A stretch of 64,000 nucleotides of DNA from Rheinheimera hassiensis (GCF_022436675.1 NZ_JAKUJZ010000001.1:248001-312000); one strand, 5' to 3'; positions 47,684 to 57,202 are shown, numbered from the stretch's first letter. The notes: generated from the letters alone by a model not told the origin. Numbers and translations: made by a program.

Positions 47684-48718
47684 TCAGGTAGTGCGGTTAA
47701 AGCCGCAAGACTGGCGGATAATTAACTTGGGTTCAATCTGGCTTACAGTGATTGGCTGGTTATTAATCAGTTGCAGCAGGTTATTTACTAGCAGCTCACC
47801 GGCCTGGGTGGTGTCTTGCTGAATAGTGCTAAGGGCCGGGGTAGCAAAAGACGCCACGGGGATATCGTCAAAGCCCATTACAGCAATATCTTCCGGCACC
47901 CTTAAGTTGCGCCGTTTCAGGCAGCGCATAACGCCAATAGCGATAAGATCGCTGGCGCAGAAAATGGCATCAACCTGATGGCCTGCAGCCAGTAATTGCT
48001 CGGTTGCCTTATCACCCGCGCTTTCAGTAGAAATAGCATCAAAGTGAGGCACTTGAGTGGCACTGATACCGGCTTTGTTTAACGCATCAATAAAACCCAG
48101 ATAACGCGCGCTAAATTCCGGGCTGCCTTCAGAGGCATTGCCAACAAAGGCAAATTTCTTATGCCCGGTAGCCAGCAAATGCTCACCGGCCAGGCGGCCA
48201 CCCTCGCGGTTATTACTGCGTAGCGTAAACTCCGGATGGCCCAGCACTTCAGCGCCCCAACAGACAAAATGGGTTTCCTGTGCCAGTAATTTATGCAGTT
48301 TTTCTTCGTAATCTTTATAGTCGCCATAACCAAGCAGAATAATGCCGTCGGCTTTATTGCTGTCTTCGTAGTCGGCGTGCCAGTCGTCACTTAATTGCTG
48401 AAAAGACACCAGTAAGTCCTGGCTGCGTTTGGCGCAGGCGCGGGTGATGCTGCCAAGCATAGATAAAAAAAACGGATTAATCAGCGATTCGTCGGTGGTG
48501 GGGTCTTCAAATAACAGTAAAGCCAACGTACTGCTGCGCTGCTGGCGCAGGTTACTGGCGTTTTTATCTACTTTGTAATTTAGTTGCCGTGCAATCGCCT
48601 GCACTTTCTCGCGCGTTTCTTTATTAACCTGAGGGCTGTTTCGTAGCGCCCGCGATACCGTGGACTGCGATACTCCAGCCATATAAGCAATGTCGAACGA
48701 AGTAGCTTTGTCTCTCAT
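47684..48718 (-). CDS. LacI-family transcriptional regulator (candidate MalR)
   Basis: 344 residues, ATG at 48718. The N-terminal HTH is textbook LacI (SFDIAYMAGVSQSTVSRALR, then NSPQVNKETREKVQAIARQL), followed by the hinge helix and a periplasmic-binding-protein-like effector domain (ALLLFEDPTTDE, LLGYGDYKDY, NNREGGRLAGEHLLATGHKK, DAIFCASDLIAIGVMRCL, VMGFDDIPVASFATPALSTI). It is the only LacI regulator in the window and the best candidate to bind the three TGCATACGTATGCA-type operators at 11.1, 19.2 and 36.0 kb, a link that is inferred, not shown. No such operator is visible at its own promoter. Confidence 0.92.
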   Translation of the reverse strand: MRDKATSFDIAYMAGVSQSTVSRALRNSPQVNKETREKVQAIARQLNYKVDKNASNLRQQRSSTLALLLFEDPTTDESLINPFFLSMLGSITRACAKRSQDLLVSFQQLSDDWHADYEDSNKADGIILLGYGDYKDYEEKLHKLLAQETHFVCWGAEVLGHPEFTLRSNNREGGRLAGEHLLATGHKKFAFVGNASEGSPEFSARYLGFIDALNKAGISATQVPHFDAISTESAGDKATEQLLAAGHQVDAIFCASDLIAIGVMRCLKRRNLRVPEDIAVMGFDDIPVASFATPALSTIQQDTTQAGELLVNNLLQLINNQPITVSQIEPKLIIRQSCGFNRTT

Positions 48719-49033
48719 CAAAACGCTCTGCTATGACAGCGATATTACTACGCTTATCAACACCGGCCGCCCGCCGCAGCAACTACCGGTATCTTAGAAT
48801 TATTGTGGCATTATCATAAAGTGAATTGGCAGGGGATTCAATTTACATCTTGCGCCACACTCGTTTTATACCTGAACGGGTGAGTTTAGATCACTTTATT
48901 GCCGCCCGGCGAAAGCCAGACTTAGTGAAGCGAATTGTGAAACATTGTTATGTTGGCTTATGTCTGGCCGCACAACTTGCTAAACTGACAGGGTAAAAAT
49001 ATCTGTAAACTAACCTCTGAGCTAAGGTGAAGA
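48719..49033. promoter_or_regulatory. Divergent intergenic region between LacI-type regulator and MipA-like operon
   Basis: The 315-base gap holds the promoters of both genes. GTGAGTTTAGATCAC (about 48880-48894) is a near-palindrome with a 7-base spacer. No operator of the TGCATACGTATGCA type is found, and no small open frame was seen. Confidence 0.4.
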
Positions 49034-49888
49034 TTGCGCTACCTGATCATACTTTTATTGCTGCTAAGCTGGCAGGTGAAAGCCGAGACCGCGCCAGTGT
49101 GCGCCCAGGGTGCCCAGTGCGTGGAAGAGCAACGGCTGCATATGAGCTGGGCGTTGGGCTATGGCCAGCGCAGCAACCCTCTGCACGGTGGCGAAGAGCT
49201 GCCGCTGGTTATCCTGCCGGATATTTACTATTACGGCCGCTACTGGTTTTTTGACAATGGCAAACTTGGCAGCAGTCTGGCGTTGTCAGACAACTGGCAG
49301 TTAAGTGTACTGGGCCAGTTTAATCAGGAAAAAGGCTACTTCCAAAAATGGTTTGGTGGCAACCTGATGCAGTTTAATCATACCTCGATGATAGTAGGGC
49401 CTAGCTATGCCGAAGAGCGCAGCGCCCAGGCCGTTTCTGTACGCCAGGTCAGTAAACGGCCAACCGCCTTCGATTTAGGCGTGCAGCTAGACTGGTTTAA
49501 TGACGTTTGGCAGGCTCAAGCCATACTGTGGCAAGACGTTAGCAACACTTATAAAGGCCAGCATGCCAGTATCAGTGTTGGCCGCGGCTGGCAGCTAAAT
49601 AGCGGCCTGTGGCAAGCCAGTGCCAAACTACACTGGAAAAGCGCCAAACTGATTGATACTTATTATGGCATTGATAATAATGAGCCGTTTTATCTGCCGC
49701 GCTACGATGGCAGGCCAAGCTGGCAGCCTGAGCTGCGTTTAAGTTGGCAAAAGCCCGTATCGGAACGTGTCTCTGTACTGGCTTTTGTACGCTACCTTCA
49801 TCTGGATGATGCTATGACCCAAAGCCCGCTGGTGCGGTCTGATAATGTAACAACCTGGTTTTTAGGCGTGAGTTACCGGTTTTATTAA
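49034..49888 (+). CDS. MipA/OmpV-family outer-membrane protein
   Basis: 284 residues starting at TTG, preceded by TAAGGTGA. Signal peptide about 1-17 (WQVKA). The barrel pattern is MipA/OmpV: HMSWALGYGQRSNPLHGGEELPLVILPDIYYYGRYWFFDNGKLG at the front, repeated amphipathic strands, and the YRFY end. Members are outer-membrane scaffolding or porin-like proteins. It is the first gene of an operon with a DUF3019 protein and an RstAB-like regulatory pair; stop and next start overlap by one base. Confidence 0.9.
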   Translation: MRYLIILLLLLSWQVKAETAPVCAQGAQCVEEQRLHMSWALGYGQRSNPLHGGEELPLVILPDIYYYGRYWFFDNGKLGSSLALSDNWQLSVLGQFNQEKGYFQKWFGGNLMQFNHTSMIVGPSYAEERSAQAVSVRQVSKRPTAFDLGVQLDWFNDVWQAQAILWQDVSNTYKGQHASISVGRGWQLNSGLWQASAKLHWKSAKLIDTYYGIDNNEPFYLPRYDGRPSWQPELRLSWQKPVSERVSVLAFVRYLHLDDAMTQSPLVRSDNVTTWFLGVSYRFY

Positions 49889-50268
49889 TGCACGGTTTCT
49901 GGTTGTTACTGGCACTGAACGGAGTCACTGCACCACAGGCTGCACCCGCCTCCTGTGCGGCTGCGCTATGCTGGAACGTAAAACCACAAATTTGTGTTAC
50001 CGAACATGCCAATCAACCCTGCCAAACTGACTTGCAAGTGCAGTGGTACAGCGAGCAAAAGCTCAGCCCTTGCCTGTTTCTGGCTGAGCAACTTATTCAG
50101 TGCTGGCAAGACACCACAACAGGCCAATGGCAGCAACCGCTGTCATGGCAAAATACCGAACTTAGCCTGCGTACTAGCAATAATACGGTATTGCTACAAA
50201 CAGAACTGAAAGTGTTAAGCCGCAGACCAATGCGGCGCCGGATTGCCAGCCCATGGAGTATTTTCTGA
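49888..50268 (+). CDS. DUF3019-family exported protein
   Basis: 126 residues. Signal peptide about 1-20. Five or six Cys in the mature part (CWNVKPQICVTEHANQPCQTDLQVQW, LIQCWQD) suggest disulfide bonding. The family is known from Shewanella-like genomes next to MipA and a two-component system; its function is unknown. It overlaps both neighbours by one base, so translation of the whole unit is probably coupled. Confidence 0.88.
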   Translation: MHGFWLLLALNGVTAPQAAPASCAAALCWNVKPQICVTEHANQPCQTDLQVQWYSEQKLSPCLFLAEQLIQCWQDTTTGQWQQPLSWQNTELSLRTSNNTVLLQTELKVLSRRPMRRRIASPWSIF

Positions 50269-50960
50269 TGGCCAAAATATTGTTAGTAGAAGACGATGCC
50301 CGCCTGGCCTCTTTGGTGCAGAGCTTTTTAACCCAACACGGTTTTACCGTGCAGCAACAAAGCCAGGGCGACGCTGTAGCAGAGCATTGCCGCCAGTTTC
50401 AGCCCGACCTGATAGTACTGGACCTGATGCTGCCGGGCCTGGACGGCTTTGGTGTTTGCCGCCAGATCCGCCCCTGGTACAAAGGCCCGGTGTTAATGTT
50501 AACGGCGAAACAAAGTGATATTGATCAGGTGCTGGGGCTGGAGCTGGGCGCCGATGATTATGTGGTGAAACCGGTAGAGCCGCGCGTGCTGGTCGCCCGT
50601 ATTAACGCCTTGCTGCGGCGCAGCCAAAGCACAGCTAAAACCGAGCAGCAAGAGCTGCAGTTTGGCCGTTTAATGCTAAAACAACGTGCCCGTGAAGCCT
50701 GGTACGACAACGAGCGTGTAGAACTCACCAGCTATGAATTTGATTTGCTCTGGATGCTGGCCAAACATGCCGGCCAGACCGTAAAACGCGAAGCTATTCA
50801 TCAGCAGATCATTGGCCGTGAATACGACGGCCTTGACCGTACCGTCGATGTACGGATTTCGCATTTACGCCGTAAGCTGGGCGACAACGCCGAAACGCCG
50901 TTTCGTATTAAAACCGTATGGGGCAAAGGCTATTTATTTGTCGCAGATGCCTGGCACTGA
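50268..50960 (+). CDS. OmpR/RstA-like response regulator
   Basis: 230 residues from the ATG at 50268 (GGAG nine bases upstream). Receiver domain 1-120 with acidic pocket Glu8-Asp9-Asp10, phosphoacceptor Asp52 (IVLDLMLPG), Thr78 and Lys100. The winged-helix effector domain is about 130-228 (REAWYDNERVELTSYEFDLLWMLAKH, DRTVDVRISHLRRKLGD). It pairs with the kinase two bases downstream and probably controls the MipA/DUF3019 genes upstream. Confidence 0.95.
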   Translation: MAKILLVEDDARLASLVQSFLTQHGFTVQQQSQGDAVAEHCRQFQPDLIVLDLMLPGLDGFGVCRQIRPWYKGPVLMLTAKQSDIDQVLGLELGADDYVVKPVEPRVLVARINALLRRSQSTAKTEQQELQFGRLMLKQRAREAWYDNERVELTSYEFDLLWMLAKHAGQTVKREAIHQQIIGREYDGLDRTVDVRISHLRRKLGDNAETPFRIKTVWGKGYLFVADAWH

Positions 50961-50962
50961 GT

Positions 50963-52201
50963 ATGCAAAGGTTATTCTGGCATTTTTACCTGTTTCTGTT
51001 TCTGGTGTTGCTTGGCATTGGCTGGGCAGTAGAACAACTGTGGCAGCAATGGCAACCCGACACCGCCCCGCCCTGGCTTAGCAGCTACACCCAGTTGTTG
51101 CAGCAGCAGTTACAACAACCCACGGCGCAATGGCAAAGCATTCTCAGCCTGCCTTACACTGAGCTGGGCCCGGATAGCATCAGCTGGTTGCCCGAAGAAC
51201 AGCAGTTATTGCAACAAGGCGACATTGTTACCTTGTTTGAAGCCAACAGCGTGTATTTTTACTATCAGCACGCCCAACAGCTATGGCGATTTGGCCCGCT
51301 GCCACTTATTCAACAGGAAGGAGCCACCTGGTTTACACTGCTGTTTTTTGTATTGCTAGCCGTAGCAGTAGCACTGTGGTTGTGGCCGGTGGCACGTGAT
51401 ATCCGCACCCTGCAGCTAAGCCTGAAGCAGTTTGCCAGCAACAGCGACAGTACCATCGCCGTACCGGCGCATTCTTTTATTGCCCCAATAGCACAAAGCT
51501 TCCGCCAGATGAGCCTGCAAATCCGCGATTTGCTGAACCTGCAGCGTGAAATGACCCATGCCGTATCGCATGAGCTACGCACGCCCATTGCGCGGCTGAA
51601 TTTTGCGCTGGAAATGGCAACCCAGCTACCGGAAGACGAACGCCGGCTGATGTGTGAAGACGTGCGTGAACTACAGCAGCTGGTCGATGAAATTCTTGAT
51701 TATGCCCGGCTGGAAACAGGCCAGTTGCCACTACAACTGCAGCAAATAAACCTGACCGAATTAATTGCCAACCTGAACGAAAAACTGTCGCCGCTGCCTG
51801 GCGCAACGATCAGTTTAATTATGCCACAGCAGGCTCTTTTGTTTGGCGATGGCCATTATCTGGAGCGGGCACTGCAAAATGTGCTGGTTAACGCCAAAAA
51901 GTATGCTCAGCAGCGCATTACATTAACGTTGCAACAGCAGCAAAATCATTGGCATATTGATATTGAAGATGACGGCCCCGGTATTCCGCAGGCCATGCGT
52001 GAAGAAATACTAAAACCATTTTTCCGCCTCGAAGCCAGCCGTAATAAGCAAGGTGGCGGCTTTGGCCTGGGGTTGGCAATAGTGCAGCGTATTATGCAGT
52101 GGCATCAGGGCAGCATCAGCGTAAGTGAGTCTGCTACCCTCGGTGGTGCCCGTTTTTGTCTGCGCCTGCCGCTGCGGCAAAGCAACACCTCAGCGCCGTG
52201 A
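50963..52201 (+). CDS. RstB-like sensor histidine kinase
   Basis: 412 residues from the ATG at 50963. TM1 about 7-23, a periplasmic sensor of about 100 residues (24-122, Gln/Trp-rich), TM2 about 123-141, a HAMP-like linker, HisKA with phosphoacceptor His203 (MTHAVSHELRTPIARL), and HATPase_c with N-box LERALQNVLVNAKKYA, G1 DDGPGIP and G2 GGGFGLGLAIV. It phosphorylates the response regulator encoded directly upstream. The signal is unknown; the periplasmic domain is not a recognised sensor type. Confidence 0.95.
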   Translation: MQRLFWHFYLFLFLVLLGIGWAVEQLWQQWQPDTAPPWLSSYTQLLQQQLQQPTAQWQSILSLPYTELGPDSISWLPEEQQLLQQGDIVTLFEANSVYFYYQHAQQLWRFGPLPLIQQEGATWFTLLFFVLLAVAVALWLWPVARDIRTLQLSLKQFASNSDSTIAVPAHSFIAPIAQSFRQMSLQIRDLLNLQREMTHAVSHELRTPIARLNFALEMATQLPEDERRLMCEDVRELQQLVDEILDYARLETGQLPLQLQQINLTELIANLNEKLSPLPGATISLIMPQQALLFGDGHYLERALQNVLVNAKKYAQQRITLTLQQQQNHWHIDIEDDGPGIPQAMREEILKPFFRLEASRNKQGGGFGLGLAIVQRIMQWHQGSISVSESATLGGARFCLRLPLRQSNTSAP

Positions 52202-52221
52202 TAACTAAGCTGCAGCGCCTG

Positions 52222-52896
52222 TTATAAGCCCAGTGTTTTCAGAAAATCATCATCCACTTCAGCTGAGGCACTAACGGTGTTTTCCGGTGTATATTGCTGC
52301 GCATTGGCCAGAATGTCGTCCGGGTGTTCCTGCTCGGCTTTTTCAAACTCATGCAACTGAATAAACTCAGTTTTATCCATCGCCAATTCCAGATAAAAAA
52401 TATTATGCTCTGGCGTACTAAAAGTAACCCGGCGTGCCTGTGGCTGGTCAAGCTGGGTATTAATTAAAATTTGCACCTGCTTATTAATCGCCATCATTTT
52501 TGGCTGGCTCTGATTAATTGACGTTTGCAGGTCATAGCGTACTGTGTTGGTAAAGTCGCCAACGATCTGGTTCATCAGTTCGCCCATTACATTACCTACT
52601 TCATCAGAGGTATGAAACTGGGCCAGTTCGCTTTCCGGCATGCCCATGCTCATTAAATACTTTTTATAAATCTCCATTGCCGCCTGAGCCGTGAAATTAA
52701 TGATCACCAGGCCGGAGAAGCCTCCGTCAAACAGCACAAAGCAGCCCAGATCCGGCCGCAAGCAGGTTTTTTGAATTTTCTGCACCATCGGCGAATAAGC
52801 GACATTATGATTGCCAGCACCGGACAGTACCTTAGTTACCGACTGACACAATGTCAGTAGTATTTCATCTGTAGTAATTATTTTGTTTTTTTTCAT
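52222..52896 (-). CDS. DUF3334-family (CheX-like) protein
   Basis: 224 residues, soluble. The core shows a CheX/CheC-type pattern: PDLGCFVLFDGGFSGLVIINF and SDEVGNVMGELMNQIVGDF, the latter resembling the CheC-CheX phosphatase helix E-x-x-N-x-x-x-x-x; a typical asparagine is present in GELMNQ. An acidic C-terminal tail ends the protein. The family occurs in chemotactic gammaproteobacteria; a role near chemotaxis signalling is possible but not shown. It is convergent with the kinase gene 20 bases away. Confidence 0.85.
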   Translation of the reverse strand: MKKNKIITTDEILLTLCQSVTKVLSGAGNHNVAYSPMVQKIQKTCLRPDLGCFVLFDGGFSGLVIINFTAQAAMEIYKKYLMSMGMPESELAQFHTSDEVGNVMGELMNQIVGDFTNTVRYDLQTSINQSQPKMMAINKQVQILINTQLDQPQARRVTFSTPEHNIFYLELAMDKTEFIQLHEFEKAEQEHPDDILANAQQYTPENTVSASAEVDDDFLKTLGL

Positions 52897-52952
52897 CGTA
52901 ATATCCTGACCTGCTTAATATCACCAGTATAAACGCAATCCCCCCTGTTAAG

Positions 52953-53693
52953 CTATTTTGTTCCAACTGCAACAACAGGATCGTGCCACTGCAGCATTTT
53001 TGCTAATTCGCCACTTTGCGCCAGTTGCTGCAGACCTCGGTTAAACAATGTGACATGCTCCAGCTGCCAGCACGCCGCCGGATAATCATGTGCATCAAAT
53101 AACGGATAAATACTTAAGCTTATATGCGGCGCCAATTTCGCGGCTAAATGAAGCAAAACACGTCGCTCCCCCACCACCACATCAACCCTGTTACTGAACA
53201 ATAGCTCCAGTTGTAATTCCCGCTCGGCTAATTCCAGATAACCCGCCGTGCTGACAGCGTGTTGAAAATCGGCACCCAACACCTGCCGGGCTTGCTGATA
53301 AGCAGCAATACGCTTGTCACTAAGATCCTGCAACGTATCGATTGTTAAGTTTGCCTCCTTACGGCTGATAGCCACGTCCTGAAATGGCAAATAAGGTTGG
53401 GTATAGCTGGCGCCAGGGTAAGTTATCGCCACCGGCGAGGCGCAATCGAGCTTTTTATCTGCAAATTGTTTTAGCAAACGATTGTAACTGTAAAACTCAT
53501 ATTCCACCTTGTAACCAGCGTCGTTGAAAATGCGTGACACCAACCGGTATTCAAAGCCGTCTGGTTCACCTTGTTCATTATAAAATGACCAGGGTGCGGA
53601 TAAGTGCAAGCCAAAACGCAACGGTTGTGCAGCCTGTGTCACATGAACCGGCAGTAGCATGGATACCGCAATAAGATATTGGCCAAACTTCAT
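52953..53693 (-). CDS. Periplasmic solute-binding protein (SBP_bac_3 family)
   Basis: 246 residues. Signal peptide about 1-21 (HVTQA). The amino-acid-type binding fold is seen: LRFGLHLSAPWSFYNEQGEPDGFEYRLVSRIFNDAGY at the front, then KKLDCASPVAITYPGASYTQPYLPFQDVAISR, LSDKRIAAYQQARQVLG and VDVVVGERRVLLHLAA. No permease or ATPase genes are close, so it may serve as a sensor-linked or orphan binding protein. The following gap (53694-53866) is a divergent promoter region. Confidence 0.88.
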   Translation of the reverse strand: MKFGQYLIAVSMLLPVHVTQAAQPLRFGLHLSAPWSFYNEQGEPDGFEYRLVSRIFNDAGYKVEYEFYSYNRLLKQFADKKLDCASPVAITYPGASYTQPYLPFQDVAISRKEANLTIDTLQDLSDKRIAAYQQARQVLGADFQHAVSTAGYLELAERELQLELLFSNRVDVVVGERRVLLHLAAKLAPHISLSIYPLFDAHDYPAACWQLEHVTLFNRGLQQLAQSGELAKMLQWHDPVVAVGTK

Positions 53694-53866
53694 AGGTGTA
53701 CAACAGTGTTAGCTGATATACCCTCATTACACTGCTTTGTGTCGGGAAAAGCAAATGACCATGCCGGTCGCAGACATATTTGTTAACCTATTTTCACACT
53801 GTGACATTAGCTGAGGCTAACAAAACCGCGTATTATAGTGCGCTGCCACATTAAGAGCCTTAACCT

Positions 53867-55060
53867 ATGTCAAATAAACCCACAGGCTGGATCATTATTT
53901 TACTGGCAGCTGTTGTCGCCACCACGCCGCTGGCCATTGATATGTACCTGCCTGCCATGCCCATTATGGCGCAGCAACTGAATACCTCTATAGGTATGGT
54001 GCAGCAATCATTGAGTATTTTCCTGGCGTTTTTTGGCATCAGCATGCTGGTTTGCGGCCCGCTGGCCGACAACTTTGGCCGCCGGCCACTGGCTATTTTT
54101 GGATTAACCGGCTTTGTGCTGGCCAGTATTGCACTAAGTTTAGTTAGCACTATTGAGTGGTTTTTATTCTGGCGCGCTATTCAGGCTTTATCTGGCGCGG
54201 CCGCTACGGTGGTGGTACCGGGTATAGTACGACATATTTATCAGGAACATACTGCTAAAGGTATGTCGTATGTGTCGATGATTATGATGCTGGCCCCGCT
54301 GCTTGCTCCGGCTATTGGCAGCGGCGTATTGTGGCTGGCAAATTGGCAGATGATTTTTGTTACACTGGCGGTATATGGCTTACTGATACTGTTGCTTAGC
54401 TGGCGTTATCTGCCGGAAATTAAACCAGCCGGTGCGCCACAGAAGCTGGCGTTTTTTGCTGGCTATAAAGTGGTATTTTCGCGGGTTTCTGCCCGGCCGG
54501 ATATCGCTACTTCGATGTTTGCCTCATTTTCATTCTTTTGCTTTTTAACCGCTGTGCCTTTTGTTTATATCAAATTTTTTGGTGTAGACGAGCAATTGTT
54601 CAGCCTGTTATTTGGCTTTAATGTGTTAATGCTAATGCTGGCAAACCTGATAAACAGCCGTCTGGTTACCCGCCTTGGCCCACAAAGTATGCTGCGGGCC
54701 GGCCTGGCGGTTGCCATTGTCAGTGCCAGCGCATTAACTTTGTTTAATTTCTGGCAGTTCGAGCTGGTATATACCGTAGTGTCGATAGCACCGCTAATGG
54801 CCAGTTTAAGCCTGATAGCCACTAATGCTGATGCGATGATCCTGATGAAATTTCCGGATAACAGCGGTACCGCAACGGCGGTAATAGGAACTTTGCGCTT
54901 TGGTATAGGTGCACTGGCAGGGCCGTTGCTGGCACTGTTTTATAACGGCACCCCGCTGCCATTTTCACTGCTGATGCTGGCAGGGGTGCTGTGTATTGCG
55001 GTAAGTCAGTTGTGGCATAAACCTGCTGAGCTGCCCGTTACAGCAGCCCGCCCAGACTAA
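53867..55060 (+). CDS. Bcr/CflA-family multidrug efflux MFS transporter
   Basis: 397 residues, twelve predicted membrane segments. Diagnostic parts: TTPLAIDMYLPAMPIMAQQL in TM1 (D-x-Y-L-P of the DHA1 Bcr/CflA group), CGPLADNFGRRPLAIFG (loop 2-3) and RAIQALSGAAATVVVPGIVR (motif C region). It would export drugs or metabolites by proton antiport. Its TAA overlaps the stop codon of the tiny convergent gene at 55057. Confidence 0.92.
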   Translation: MSNKPTGWIIILLAAVVATTPLAIDMYLPAMPIMAQQLNTSIGMVQQSLSIFLAFFGISMLVCGPLADNFGRRPLAIFGLTGFVLASIALSLVSTIEWFLFWRAIQALSGAAATVVVPGIVRHIYQEHTAKGMSYVSMIMMLAPLLAPAIGSGVLWLANWQMIFVTLAVYGLLILLLSWRYLPEIKPAGAPQKLAFFAGYKVVFSRVSARPDIATSMFASFSFFCFLTAVPFVYIKFFGVDEQLFSLLFGFNVLMLMLANLINSRLVTRLGPQSMLRAGLAVAIVSASALTLFNFWQFELVYTVVSIAPLMASLSLIATNADAMILMKFPDNSGTATAVIGTLRFGIGALAGPLLALFYNGTPLPFSLLMLAGVLCIAVSQLWHKPAELPVTAARPD

Positions 55061-55209
55061 ATTTTGCAGGCACCGCCACTGCATTCATCGTCATCATCAC
55101 CATATTGTGGCGCCTCAGCACGGCTAAGTTCGGCTTGCTGCTGGCGCTCTACATTTTGTTCCGCTTCAGCAAAGTCCAGATGGTCTAAATCAAAATCCAG
55201 CTCAGACAT
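55057..55209 (-). CDS. Tiny acidic protein with C-terminal CxxxxC motif
   Basis: 50 residues: SELDFDLDHLDFAEAEQNVE at the N-terminus, then a Q/A-rich helix, and YGDDDDECSGGACKI at the end. Two ATGs are adjacent (55212 and 55209); GAGGG stands 5 and 8 bases upstream, so either could serve. Codon phase and ribosome binding site support a real gene. I do not recognise a family; the two closely spaced Cys could bind a metal. It lies between the Bcr/CflA gene and the SLC13 gene, 54 bases from the latter. Confidence 0.65.
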   Translation of the reverse strand: MSELDFDLDHLDFAEAEQNVERQQQAELSRAEAPQYGDDDDECSGGACKI

Positions 55210-55263
55210 CATTATTACCCTCAGTTAAATAGCCCTGGTAGTGTAGCAAAGGCTACGGTCAGG

Positions 55264-57057
55264 CTAAAGCGGCCAGAAGTATAAAAGTGCCGGTACCGAC
55301 ACCGCGACAACCAGCAACTCAAGTGGTAAGCCCAACCGCCAGTAGTCACCAAACTTAAAGCCACCGGGCCCCAGGATCAACGTATTGTTCTGATGACCTA
55401 TCGGCGTTAAAAAGGCGCAAGAGGCACCTATAGCTACGGCCATTAAAAAGGTGTCAGAGCTGACATCAAGCTGCTTGGCAATACTTAATGCTATCGGGCA
55501 CATTACCGCCGCGGTGGCGGCATTGTTCATAAAATCCGATAAGGTCATCGTTAGCACCAGCAACAGGATCAGCGTAAATACCGCGCTGCCTTGTGATAAA
55601 TGCGACAGCATCAAATCAGCCAACAATGCAGCAGAGCCAGTTGTCAGCATAGCTTCGGCCACCGGGATTAACGCCGCCAGCAGCACCACTACCGGCCAAT
55701 CTATAGCCTGATACACCTTACTTAGTGGCAGCGCTTTAAACAGCATGCTGGCCAGCACACCCGCAGCAAAAGATACCGCAGCTGGCACCAAACCAAAGGC
55801 TGCCCCCGCTACGGCGCTTAGCATAATAACGCTGGTTAACCAGATGCGGCGTTTATCCGGCACCTGAATAGACCGCTCTGCCAGCGGTACACAGCCAAAT
55901 TCACTGGCAAAAGCAGACAGCAGCTCGGCCTCACCCTGCATCAGCAATACATCGCCGGCAACCAACTCAGTGCGGCGCAACCGCTTAATAGAGCGATTCC
56001 CCTGGCGCGACAATGCCAGTAAATTGATACCAAACCGGCTGCGTAAACTAAGATCTGCTGCTGAGCGGCCAATCAGCAGTGCATCCGGCATTACAGCCAG
56101 CTCAAGCAGGACTTCTTCTTTGCCTGAGCCTGAGGTTTTTTCTGCATCTGTAGTATCTATATCGGCTTTAACATTTTCTTCCAGTGTCAGCCCCAGCTCA
56201 GATAATATATTGCCCAGCGATTCCGGCTCAGCTTCTATTACCAGCACATCGTCTGCTTTTAACATACGATAACCAGTAGGTGCAGACACGCGGAATTTGT
56301 TACGCACCAGGCCTACTACCTGCGCATCTGCTTCTTCCAGCAGCTGTTCAAGTGCCGCCAGCCGCAGGCCATCAGCTTTGCCTTTAGCATCTACCCGCAC
56401 CTCGGTTAAATAGCTGGCGGTATCAAAGCCCTCAACCCCGCCCTGCTGACGTTTAGGCACCAAACGCCACCCCACAATGGTAATAAATGCCAGGCCGGCC
56501 AGTGCCACCAGCACCCCCACAGGGCTAAAGTCGAACATGGCAAAACTGTTACCCTGACTGCTGTCACGAAAGCCCGAAACAATAAGGTTAGGCGGCGTAC
56601 CAATTAAGGTGGTCATACCGCCCAGTATCGAACCAAAGGCCACCGGCATCAGCACCTGCCCAGGCGTTAGCTTAAGCCGGGTTGCCGCCTGAATAGCCAC
56701 CGGCATCATCAGCGCCATAGCGCCGACATTATTCATAAATGCCGATAACAGCGTGACTAAGGTGGTTAACAGGGCAATAGTGGCCATAACGCCACTGTTG
56801 GCTGGCAGCAATTTGCGCGCTAACAAATCAACCGCGCCGCTATTTTGCAGCGCATAACTTAGCACCAGCACACAGGCAACGGTAATAACTGCCGGATGGC
56901 CAAAGCCGCTAAAGGCCGTGTCGGTTGGTACCAGGCCGGCAGCAACTGCTGCCATCAGAGTTGCCAGCGCGACGGTGTCGTGCCGCCAGCGGCCCCAAAT
57001 AAACAACGCTATAGTGCAAAGTAAAATTGCAAATAGCATTCCCTGTTCTAATGTCAT
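55264..57057 (-). CDS. SLC13/DASS-family carrier with two RCK_C domains
   Basis: 597 residues. N-terminal membrane half (about 1-185) begins VALATLMAAVAAGLVP and carries NNVGAMALMMPVAIQAA and SGGMTTLIGTPPNLIVSGFR-type loop with the DASS signature S-N-T / T-x-P-P-N. Residues about 205-375 hold two TrkA-C/RCK_C regulatory domains (KADGLRLAALEQLLEEADAQ and PDALLIGRSAADLSLRSRFGINLLA). The second membrane half follows (about 395-597) with MNNAATAAVMCPIALS. It would move dicarboxylates, sulfate or another anion with Na or H; RCK_C-bearing members are often linked to sulfate or citrate-type anions. Confidence 0.92.
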   Translation of the reverse strand: MTLEQGMLFAILLCTIALFIWGRWRHDTVALATLMAAVAAGLVPTDTAFSGFGHPAVITVACVLVLSYALQNSGAVDLLARKLLPANSGVMATIALLTTLVTLLSAFMNNVGAMALMMPVAIQAATRLKLTPGQVLMPVAFGSILGGMTTLIGTPPNLIVSGFRDSSQGNSFAMFDFSPVGVLVALAGLAFITIVGWRLVPKRQQGGVEGFDTASYLTEVRVDAKGKADGLRLAALEQLLEEADAQVVGLVRNKFRVSAPTGYRMLKADDVLVIEAEPESLGNILSELGLTLEENVKADIDTTDAEKTSGSGKEEVLLELAVMPDALLIGRSAADLSLRSRFGINLLALSRQGNRSIKRLRRTELVAGDVLLMQGEAELLSAFASEFGCVPLAERSIQVPDKRRIWLTSVIMLSAVAGAAFGLVPAAVSFAAGVLASMLFKALPLSKVYQAIDWPVVVLLAALIPVAEAMLTTGSAALLADLMLSHLSQGSAVFTLILLLVLTMTLSDFMNNAATAAVMCPIALSIAKQLDVSSDTFLMAVAIGASCAFLTPIGHQNNTLILGPGGFKFGDYWRLGLPLELLVVAVSVPALLYFWPL

Positions 57058-57202
57058 TGCGGTTTCCGTTAAGTAAATATCAATGATGGCTAAGCTACGC
57101 TGAACGCCAACTTACCACAATACGCGCTGAAGCAATTTCACCCAACGAGGTTACTTGGTATCATAGCGCCACTTTTTTGCCGCAGCAGTTGCAGGAGCCT
57201 CC

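Noticed and set aside
48880..48894. CRP-like site GTGAGTTTAGATCAC
   Set aside because: The half-sites are separated by 7 bases rather than the 6 of the CRP consensus, so I do not call it.
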